Positions 33,260 through 45,200 of a stretch of 64,000 bases of DNA are shown here, piece by piece. Source of the DNA: Pristionchus mayeri (Eukaryota > Nematoda > Chromadorea > Rhabditida > Neodiplogasteridae); contig BTRK01000002.1 of assembly GCA_036245805.1 (NCBI GenBank), positions 43,816,661 through 43,880,660 on the forward strand, written 5' to 3'. The first letter of the stretch is position 1. Each line of letters begins with the position of its first letter. Below the pieces are notes generated by a model that was given only the letters and a program-made list of their open reading frames with translations, was not told the DNA's origin and made no database searches. The position numbers and the translations under genes are program-made.

Positions 33260-36200
33260 ATGACCAAGACCAAGGTTTACGTCATCGGAGTCGGCATGAC
33301 CAAGGTTTGCACTCTTTAATTAACATTTTTTTATTTAATCTAAAATTTAGTTCGAGAAGCCCGGCAAGCGAGACTGGGACTACCCCGACATGGTCGGTGA
33401 GGCAGGTGAGATCTAAACTTATTATATTTTAACATAAAAAAAAGGTAAAGGTAAAGGTACATCCCGTCTTCGAGACTGGGCTCGCAGGAGAACACTGCTA
33501 GGCCAGTGTTAATATGGGCTGATTCAGTCTGGAGTGCCCACCTTTTCGCCAGACCTATTTACCTGCGTGATCTAGTCACGACTACCAATTCCCCGTCCCC
33601 AATGGGTGGGCGCCTTGGTGGGGCGGAGACGGTGTCACGGCCGGGAATCGAACCCGGGTGGGATGGAATGGGAGGGTGCGCCATAGACCACTACACCACT
33701 TCGTCATAATAAGTTAATTAATTAAAAAGAAAATAATTGCAGTGAATAAGGCACTCGATGACTGCAAGCTGAAGTACAGCGACATTCAGCAGGCGACGGT
33801 GGGTTAATTTGATCAGGGTCAGAGTTGATTTGTAGAGGTCAATATTATGAAGGAATAGTATGTGATTGAGCATTGCTGCAACACCGAAAGTGCGAAAGTA
33901 TAATGGTTGAGTTTTTGATGAATAGGAAGAGTAGACAAAGCATCGACTCTACCAGTCCAGCTCAACCACTTCAGGTTGGATACCTCTTCGGTGGAACTTG
34001 CTGTGGACAGCGCGCTCTCTACGAACTCGGATTCACCGGCATCCCCATCTACAACGTGAGTGCTTTAGTGATGCGATTAACAGAATGCATGAGCGTGAAA
34101 GTCAAAGCAATCCTACATGAAATTCCAGTAGATTCTATATTTGAATCGAAATTAAATTAAATATTCATATGCAGGTGAACAACGCATGCGCCTCCGGCTC
34201 CTCCGGCGTGTTCCTCTGCAAGCAGATCCTCGAGAGTGGTACGGCTCCTGGTCATGATAAATGGTTAAGGTAGCCGACAATCTAGAGTAAAGTATTGCCG
34301 GTTTGCTTGAGAATCATTGCTGCAGATGGAAGTAAACACGATCGATAATTGTTCTTCCAGGAAACGCTGACTGTGTGCTCGCGTGCGGTTTCGAGAGAAT
34401 GGCTGCTGGTAAGTTTCCTTACAGTTTTATTAACATGGCATATTTTGAAAATCCGGAATTATCTATTATTTGATCAGGTTCCCTCGAGAACATGAACACG
34501 AACATCGACGACCGCGCGATCTCCGTGGACAAGCACATCGGAGTGAGTTATTAGGCTATTTAGAACTGGTTTAATTGATGGTTGGCTTTTTCGACGATAT
34601 CACTCTTTCAATATTTATGAATTAATATTATACGATAATAAGGTGCTCATTTAGGTGATGTCGGACACCTTCGGCCTCCACCCTGCTCCTATCACCGCAC
34701 AGATGTTCGGCAATGCCGCCCTCGAGCACATGAAGAAATACGGTGAGCTCTTTCCACCAAGAAGGCTCCCATTCGTTTTAAGAAATCGAATAGCGTGGAC
34801 ACATACTAGGGATGACAAATCGGCTTCGGAACTCGGCATTCCGACTTGAAAGAGGCGCTAATTGGTTAAAGCCGACTTGAAAGAGGCGCTAATTGGTTAA
34901 AGCCGGCTTGAGGCGACATTCAAATTTACCCAAGCCGGCTTCGACCCCCTCTCCCTTTGTTTGAAGTCGGCCTCAACTCGGCGATCTGCATGCAAATTGA
35001 TGGGAAATTACCACGCTCGATATCTTCGATCCAAAGAAAGTGAGCGATTTGCATGCGAATCTCTCCCTTCAAGCCGGCGACGCCGACTTGAAGGGAGAGA
35101 GGGCTCTTTGCCGGGTTGATCGCCGACTTGAGAGACTCGCCAAGCCGGCTTCGCATGCAAATCGCTTAGCTGATCGCATTGATTCCAAGTTCCGATTTGT
35201 CATCCCTAACACATACCCATACTATCGTTACGATACTAATTTCTCCATGATGACTTCGAACTAGTCACGCAGTAGAATACATGATGAAAAAGGTTTACAG
35301 TTACTTCGATAATTCCAGGGACCAAGCGTGAGCACTTTGCCAAGATCGCCTACAAGAATCACCTGCACTCGGTGCACAACGAGTGAGTTAATTTCTACCC
35401 CGTAATTAGTGAACATCACGTACAACGTGGAAACACGAAAAATACATTGTTTTGACTACCACTTTATCAGTCGGTAGACAGTACACAACGAACAAATATC
35501 GCAATAATACCCATTTCAAAACTCGAGGATGAAAATATACGCGAAAAAGATTTCAATGCCACTGTTCTTGGTAGCTGGCAAAGTAGTGGTCGTGGTGTAC
35601 TTAATTAACGTTTGAATTTAAAATATTTGGTTGATGACATACCATCAATTGGGACATTTAAATTGATTCCTGAAATCGACCGAATCTGAGTTTGGGGTCC
35701 TTCGACAGTTGACAGCGTAATATCGCTAATCATGCGTCCCTGAAAACGATATATCTTTTGAACGGCCATTTTCAAAGAGCAATCTCACACGCTTATTTCT
35801 GAACCGCAAGCAAAATTTCATGTCATTCTTGAGCGTCTGGTGATTGAATATTACGATGAAGCACGAGACCGATGGCTTAATTCATTCAATTATTCCATTT
35901 TTTTTGTGCAGTCACTTACCACAAGCACTGTCAGCAAGTGAAACAACTGATTGAGCACGGCTCGAAATTCGACAGGAATCCAATAGGACCTGAATACTAT
36001 TCTTGATTTTGTTTCCCTTTTGATACCCTTACATTGCCGTGTAGTATGCTAGTAGGAATATGATAGCCATGGAGAGGAAGAGAACCAGTCGATTCAGCAC
36101 CTGCGAATGCCATTACTGTGATTATGCGCCGCCTGATATGATATCCATGCAAAAAGTGGAGACACATCTACGCTAGTCTGGCAGTGCAGACACACTCAAA

Positions 36201-39200
36201 TTGGATTTTCACTGGGCCTAATTGTGGGGCATTTCCGAGTAATGTCACTACTTCCGGCATCCTCCTCAGTAACACAAACAGTAGTGCGTGTGCAAAAAGA
36301 AAGCTTACCAGTGCCGTTCGTATGTTCTCGATCGACTGGTATCGATTTCCGTATCTCCTATTGCTATCGCGCATCGCACTCTCGTAGGCACGCCGGCTGA
36401 TTGCCGGAAGGGAGGAGAACATCTGAAGTAATCTACGTCCTCTCAAAGCAAAAGATGTTACGAAAATTTGGTTTTGAGCTTTTTTTTTGATAACTATGAG
36501 TTCCTGCAATAAAAATCAAGCCAATCACCACCACACTGATTGCCCACTCGACGCCGACAATGACGAGCAGTGGAGGCAGAGTGATCAATCCTGAAAAAAA
36601 TCCAATTTGCAAGTTTTTTCCGACTCTAAATTCTCCACTAATACCACTATTTTTTCGATTAGCCACTTTGTATCCTTGTGATGTGGCCCTATCTTTGTAG
36701 CGTGAGCAGCTAGAAAAAATTGTTGATTCCCAGAAGCTGGAGCGAAAATTGGGGTTGCCGTTTGATCTACGAATTCTATACTTGCGAAAATTAGTACCTG
36801 CGTACAACAGGGCAATGCCGAGCGAGGCGCCAGCCCATTGCACCGCGGACATTGCTAGAGAGATGAATGGAATCCGGGCGGAAATGTGCTCGTAGCGGTG
36901 CTGAAATAAACACCAACCTTAAGAGCCTTATTCCCCCTTTAAGATATTACAGTAATTGCGCATGGCGATGTATCACTGGCGACGAAAGAATGCTCTCAAC
37001 TACGCAATCAAATTTATTGTTGCTAATTTTTCCTTACTAAATAGCAAACTGAGCTTTTAAATTGTATCGCCCTAGAATTGCCGATTATGCAATAGCATAC
37101 CACCAGAACAGTCGCAATTAGGCGTTCAAAGACGAAAGCAAAGAGGTTGAACGTAGTTCCGAAGAGACCTGAAGGGCTAAATTTAGACTTGAATTTTGCC
37201 AGTCTAAAATCTAGGAACTTCAACTTACCAACATCGGTGATCTCCATGAACGTGCGGGCGGTCTCGTTGGCGAATCCCAGTTCGAATCTATAGAATTATT
37301 AGGAATACTGGATACTAAACAACATAACCAGACAAACTAAATAATCAGAATTTCAAAGAGTTCTTACCTATTGGATGTCTCAAAAATCGCGTTAGGAACG
37401 ACGATCACTCCATATGAAGTGGGAAGCAAGATGAGCAAGCATTGGACATTGGCATGGAACACCTTGAATATGAGTTTAAAATAACGAAATATTAGGTATC
37501 CATATTCTGCACCGAAAATTATATTTTCTCGAGATATTATCCCCAAGCTGGAAATATTTGGCTGTAAAGAACACCTTTCTCCTCAGTAGTATTCGAATGA
37601 AGGCTGTAGTGACTGCAATCCAAAGAGCTGTAACGAGCAATAAAGCGTAACGAGTAATGCACAAATCTAACGGTGTCATTTGACTTCGTGAAAAATGTGT
37701 GAGAATAAAGGCCCTTAGTGCAACTCTTAAGGCGATCCCACGCTCCGAAACATGACTTTCGACGTCACAGCGAGATTTTGCACAAGCTTCAAGAGGTAGT
37801 GACGAGAAAAGAACATGAATCGCGAAACGAAAAGGCCAACGCAGTAGATCTGCTACAATTCTTCTCAAATGGCGTTAGGGCGTTAGAATCGGGCGCGTGT
37901 CAAATACGAATGAGGCAAGATTTACGCACTTCGGGCTACTCAAATCGGCAGAATTCGTTTGCCTCGGATCTGTGGAATGATGAATCACGGAACTTGCTAG
38001 ACGAGACGTGGGAGGAAAATTGTCACGTTCATCAGAAACTTCCTTTAAACTCTTAGTTCCCTATCATTGGTCAAGGTAGAGCGAGGAAAGGAAACGGAGA
38101 AAACGCAACAAATAATCAATAGCTACTTTCGGAAATGGAGCACTTTATGCAATGTAGTGCTCAAAGGAAAGTTGTGACCACTTCAAACGTAATTAAGGGG
38201 TTCTGCAGTGATCAGCGCTTCTAATCTCCTCCCAGACTCAGTCAAGAATCAGCAAACTGGAAGGCAGATCAACCTGCAAAACTGGCATCCTTCCAAATTC
38301 AAGCGGGGGATTTCGAAAATAGAATGAGAAGTGAGACAGGCTGGCGAGAAGAACCTTCATGGCAAATGTACAATAAATTGGAACAGTGTACACGATTTAT
38401 CGCTTCATCTGGATACAATTATCTATTTGTCCTGCGTGCCAAGTGAGAGATATCGCAAAAACAATTGTAATATGGTAGAAGCGGGGGAAGTGTGTGGGAA
38501 AGGGTGAATTACTTCTGATAACCGCCTGCACTTTCGAAGGAATGATTGCTTGTTATTGTTGAGTGTTGATTATTAGGTGGTATTGTCAGAGTATAGCATT
38601 CCGCCCTCTCCAGCTGTCACTATATGCGCGAAAATGAGGGTCCGTGTGTTCTAGCAATGGAATCTAAAGGCGGATGCCCTCGACTGACCTGATCGCATCA
38701 TTGTCTCATTGAGAATTTGAAAGATGTTAACCATTATCGTTTGCAACCTTATCTCGGAACGTATCCCGAACGAGTGTAAAGTATTGACACGTTTGGTACC
38801 CATATCGTGCAACTCCCAATTTTCTTTCGGCCTCTAATTTGAAGAGAGTTATCCTCAAGGGACATTTATCGACCTTGCGAAATACGTAAAAAAATATCCA
38901 TATCTGCATACATGCCTAACTGCCGAAGGGGGGGGGGATCAAATTGCGCAATCTTCACGCTCTAAAATTGATGGACTTCGGCAGATCGCATATCACCAGC
39001 TGTTTCGGTAGGATCCGAAATAAAAATCGCTATGATGTGAAAGCGGGATATCCAATCTGCTGCCTTGAATAGAGCTTATCTCCTGAGACTGCGTCTGAAA
39101 TATACGAATCAGTTTATGCAAAATTCGGCTTATGAGTAAACGCGATATTTCATACCCGGCGTGTGTATTTCTCCAGTCTCGTCACTCGGTAAAACTCCTT

Positions 39201-42200
39201 GCGCAGCGTGGGATGCGATATGAGCACCACAATGTTCAGCAGGATTGCCTGGGGAATCGGAATCGTGACGTGGCAATGATGCGTGTAACTTACAACAAGT
39301 GCCAATAGTACGTAGCAAAGGTTGAGGAGATAGAGACGGACTCTCCAGTCATTATTGTACTTAATTTTCAGGAAAGCGTAGATTCCGCCGCATAGGAGTT
39401 GAGCGGAGGCGGTGAGTAGAACCAGTCGGAGGAGAACCTATATATTCGTGTTTATGGATAATTTGGAAGTACCCGCAGTAGGAATTTCCTAGTTTTTGGT
39501 CATCTAACAAAGATCGTAGCATACACAAATTGTTAGGCGTGGAACCAATCATTACTGGTTACTTCCTTCCTCCTTCTGAGCAAAAGTTATTATGGACACG
39601 GAAGATATCCGCATGAAATGTTCAAGACTCGTACCCATATCAATAACCATATCGAAGAAGTCACTCTGGCGTTCGGTCAATGTGTAGAACCACTGAAATA
39701 TTTATTTTCTGAGTTTACAAAATATATTAATCAAACCTCAACGATGTCTCTCACAATGGCTGGAACAAGCGCGACCACATACGTTAGAGGAAAAAGCAAG
39801 AGCAGCAGCTCGAGGTTCGAGTGAAATACCTGGAGGTCAAATATAAACAATCGATTCAGTTCTACCGATCACCTTTTTGCTCGACATAACCTTGTAGTAT
39901 ATTCCGAGGGAAGCGAAGAAGAAAATATCTGCTACATTCCGAACGAATGAAGTGAACACGATAAACGCAGACATTTGAAGATCTGGCACCAATCGAAAGC
40001 ACTATCAAAACGACTTTGGAAGCAACTGAGTGTGTACAAAGTCCTAAGGTCGAAAAACAGCAGTAGAAGGCTGTAATTTCGCTCACGCAGGGTACCCGGA
40101 GATCATGCAAATGCTGAGATAATTGGTTTATTCGCTTGATGTAAACATCATGCCTACCAGGCACTTTGAAAGACCATGTGGCTTCTTTGGCAAACACTAA
40201 TATGACAATATTTCTGAGGTAGATCATTGGTTCCATATGTTTTGATATGATCTGAAGTAGGCGGCAGTTTCTTGACCTTTCGGAACGTTGAGTCGAACAC
40301 CGTTCACGGAGCGGACCGTAACGTCATCAGTTTTCTGAAATTCGTCAGGAATAGCGTTTTCATGAGATTTCTTACCAGTTTTCTCCCGAATAGCTTCTGT
40401 GTTCGAGTAACGCGCAACAGCTCCTCGTGAAGAGTGTCGTGAGAAATTAACACTACTAAGTTCAGTAGTGTTCCCTGCGAAAAAAACGATGTTTTTTTTG
40501 AAGTTTTAGGATAAATTACGCAGCATGCAACAAGTCCAAAATGTAAATTGAACAGGGGCGTTTTCAGCTTGTTCTCGACAAAGAACCGAATGAAGGAATA
40601 GATTCCGAGCATTAGCAGCACTGTTGCAACTGTAGTCAGGACCAGTCGGCGCAAGACCTGAGTTGATCGATAATTGGGTTTGTTTCCTGAATGCGAACCT
40701 TCGCGGACCGAATGTTCTCGCTCGCTTGATATCGAGAGACTGAACCGAGTGTTCGTCGAAGCTCTCGTTCATGAGATCGCTTGCTTATTTTTGGAAGGAG
40801 TGAGAACACCTGATAGTTTCATTTTTAAAATGTTTGTTGTGGTTTCATACTATCGCCGAAAGCAAGCAGCCTACTAAAATTGAAATGACGAGGGCGATGG
40901 AGGAAACTTTCTCGCCTGCAAGTGAATTTCCCATGAATTCGCCCCCGTTTCAGGTACTTTTCTCACGTAGATACGCAAATTCCAAGCCTAGCTTAGAGGC
41001 TAGTGAGAAGTGTCAAACGCGCAAGAAATCATGTACTTGATCAGTGAAAACGCTCACCATTGTAGTTCAAATATAGCAGTATGATGCTGGCAGCCCACTG
41101 AAATCAGCAGATGGTTTTCAACCTTTTAAGCGATTTCACCTGTAGGGAAACAAGGCCAATGGCGAACCAGGGAATCTTAAAATGACGCTGTTTTGACATA
41201 CGAAAATCTGCACCCACTTTAGAGCACATATGCTCGTAGGAGGCGACATAGACTGTGGCTATTACGCGTTCGGCTACCAATACGAGAAGATTGTAGCCAG
41301 TTGAAAATTGACCTCAGAGTGAGATGATAAATAATGGGAAAGGAATTGAGCGGCGTTTATATTTTTGCCTACCGCCTATACTCGAAAAGTTGCTTTACTC
41401 AAGTACCATGTACCATTTTATGAATTAGCGAGATTTTTTTTCCTTACCTATGTCCACCACGATCATGATAGTTGAGCTCTGCTTATTGGAAAGTTCTGTG
41501 AACCATTCCAACACATCTCTGAGAATCACATTAAAAATTCTCCAATTGTCTATCCTTACTTGACGATATTTGGAAGGAGAATTACGACGAATGAATACGG
41601 AGAAGTTAACAGAATGGTGAAGAGGTTTGAGTGGAATACCTGCAAGTGCTTCCGTTTAGTAGTAATGATGGCTTTGCAAGAGATTATTCTTTTCATTGGG
41701 CGTTATCTCTCTCATAAAATGAGCGCCAGAGCTCGCAGAATGAACAGTGGCATATATTGCGATGCCTTCCCGAGTATTAGGCAAATTGAATGTCTAACTT
41801 TTCGCTTGATCAACACTTGATAGTAAAGAAGAGTTGAAGCGAAGAAGATAATGTCCGCAATATTACGAATCGCGCTGCTTACATCAATAAATATGCATGA
41901 CTCAGCAGTATTATTCATAACGCGGACCTGAAAATGCGGATCTGATAGACGTTCAGCGTACATTGAACGAGGAGATCCGGTGGTTCATAATTGGTGGTTT
42001 TCTACGACCGGGAAATAGCTAGAAAAATAGTTCCGTAAGCAATCAGAGTACGCACAACTAGGCCAGGTGGGGTGGGGGGGGGTGTTCAGTGAAATGGGCT
42101 CAGCGAGGCTCAGTCAATGAGATTGAATCGGCCCCGAAAGGCTACTTTTGCTGCATTCGCACGAAACTTCAAGTGGAAAGCGCAACTTTGGAGATAGGTA

Positions 42201-45200
42201 AGGAGAAATTTCAGGACGTCATGTTAGATACGGGGCAAACACATCATCCTTCCTTAGACTTTGTTGAGGCGATGTGTTGTGTAGTGGGTAGTGATAGATT
42301 ACTGAGTAGATGAGAAAGCAAAGTCGGTTATCGCTCAAAAAAAAATTATGTACTTGACTGCATAGAGCTCACCCGCGAGCAACCCTCGGAAATGCACAAA
42401 GATAATTATCACGAATGTACGAGTTCATTCAATCTTTTACCCTATAATAGCAAATCTCAAGCACAATGTAAATCAAAAGAGAAAAATACTAAAATCCTGA
42501 TTACATTGACTGTCATTCACGCCGGCTGCAAGTCCTGATAATTTCTTCCCGATTCGGTTTCGCTCGGCCCCCAGCTTATCTCAAGATTAGCAAAGTACAT
42601 CGCCCTCTGCTCTTCAACAGAGATCAGCATGTTCCTTCCCTGCAACTAGTTTGTGGGCTTATGAAAAGAACAGAGAAAATAACATGTTTTAAATTTCTCA
42701 CTTGAGAGTCATATATTATGGGTGCGGAAGTGACTGTGGAGTCTCCCACTCCACTCCTCCGCTTGCAAATGGTTGACAAAATTGAGCGAATGTAGCCTTT
42801 GAAAGTCTTATGTGAAGAAAGAATAACATATATAGAAGAAATGCCCTAAACAATTACTTCGTTTCATATGAGAATAGTAAAACTCCCCATAAGAGAAACA
42901 TATGAGTGATAAATGTGAATGAGACAGCTAGATAGTGTCTGGCCCATTAGAGTAGTGCTTTCAGGATGATTGGTTTTGATATAGAAATATCCGACTATGG
43001 CGATGGGCGAGATTGATACGTGAAGAATGACAACCCGCTTCAGAAGCTTTAGATTGGACAGATTAGAAAATTGCATGAAAAGGCTCTTACCGGTGCGGAG
43101 AGGCAATTTTCCCTCGCCTGGTAGCGTCTAAGGCTCTGAAAATTAGGATGACAACTATCAAGGGGACAAAAACTAACCTCATTGTATCTTTCTCCTCTAG
43201 CGAGCGCTCTGTTATAGATATAATTAGAAAGAGCCGGAAGGAATATGAAAACCTGGTGAATATGATAACTATTACTAAAGCCGACTTCTGAGTGCACACA
43301 CAATTAAGGAAGTTATAACGGCGACTGTGACTGAGCCAAAGACCAAATAGGTGCTTACAACTCCCTCATATCGTAATTTCATCAATGCGAACGCGAATAT
43401 CCACTGAAATGATACTTTGGATTTTGAATTTTCCTAGAATTCACCTGGCAAACGTAGATTGCCAATCCGATGACTGGTATGTCCCATGTTATATGCTCGT
43501 ATCTGGCGACGAGGAATGTAGCTAGCAAGCGTTCGACCATCAGGGAAAGCAGGCTCCAGCCGCCGCTAAAGATGGCTGAAACGAGTGATTGACGTATGCC
43601 TACCGGGAGAATTTATCGCGCCTCATGGAATCGTTACTATACATTTTTGGCATATTCTTGGCAAAAAGCGTGATTTGCTCGCCTAAATCGGCAATGAAAT
43701 CGAGGGCGAGTCTTGCGTATTTGTCTAGGTATCGATCGCAAAGCACCGAGACGTAAAGGGAGCCTTGAAATGTGAGAAGTGGGACAGGAAGAAGAATTAG
43801 GAGCAGTTGAAGGTTCGGATGGAGCACCTGGAATGATTTATTGCAAAAATGAGTGATGCTAGATGATGAGTAGGAAACCAAACGCACCCGCTTCTTGATA
43901 AGGATAAACCAATAGAAAAATGTGGCGACAAAATGGATGGGCAGTAGTATTGCTTCTAATATCAACAGGAAAACGACAGGCATTTCCGAGGACATTCCAC
44001 TCTGAAACTCGCGAATGTTGTGGCTCTAAGCGCCTACGAACGATATAATTTACCGCGTCTCAAACATGCAATCAGGAGAATAAGACTAGGAAAGAGATGG
44101 AAAATTCGTGAGCGCTCTTTTAGCCTTTGCTCCAATTGAATCGATCGCTCAACATCACTGGCAGCTACGCAGGTGGGGAGAAAAATGAACTTAAAGTACT
44201 TACCTTAGTGGTTGAGCCCGTCTACCACTGAGTGAAAGCTGCTGGGAGGAGGGTAGTATATTCTTATTTTCAGCGTGATTTAGGATATAAAGGAGAATAG
44301 CAAATTGGCGATGCTTCGATGAGTGCACGCAGTTATTTAAACTCAAAAATCACATGACCTCGTATAGGACAGACTTCCAAAAGGGTACATGAAGCGTGAG
44401 TACATCTACTACTATCCGGGTTTATTGTGGGCATGAGGGATAGACATCTTTCATCACGTGAGGCACTACAAATCCTTTTTTGTCCCTTTATGCACGCACA
44501 TATCTAAACTCAGTACTTCCTCCAACATTGAACCCACTGAACATCACCTCAGAGGGCACTAGATCGGATGATCACCGTCGGATGGTAACCTACTGGATGA
44601 TAACCAATAAATAGACCCTTCTGTAGAACTTTCACACAATAATTTTTGGCACTTTGAGAACCTTCTGTGAAAGTTCTACACCTAGTGCCCCTCAGAGGAC
44701 ACTGACGCAATACTGCCTGAGTGATGCTAACAAAATTAAATATTGAGGGATACGATTTATCACCACGACTTCTGATACATTCCGAAATATACATTTGAGT
44801 GCTCGCCAGTAGCCACATTCAACCGGTCTCCCCGCACCGATCGAATTATGACATCAGCATCGGGTTTTTGCTGCGCATTCGCCGTTTTCTTGAGTCGTAG
44901 AATGCAGGAGACGTCGTCTTTGAGCACTGGGTGGTTCAGCAGTACGATGAGTTCACTTAGAGTTCCCTGAAAGTGTTGTTTGATGTACTGCTAGGCTCTA
45001 CTTCCGCATTGAAGAGCAAAATAAAATGTGCATGTGCATTCTGCGACTGTCTAACGTAACCAACCATTATGGCTATGTAGATGTGAAGAACGTCCCGAAT
45101 TGCGTCGAATCCGAATTGATTCTTGTTAGTGATGATGTAATACATCAGGAAATAGATTGTAATGGCGCCAGGGCTGGCTACCACGATGAAGAGAACAAAT

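Noticed and set aside
37718..38056. 112-codon + strand ORF inside the SCPx intron
   Set aside because: Partly antisense to the flank of receptor A5 and without any motif; most likely chance.
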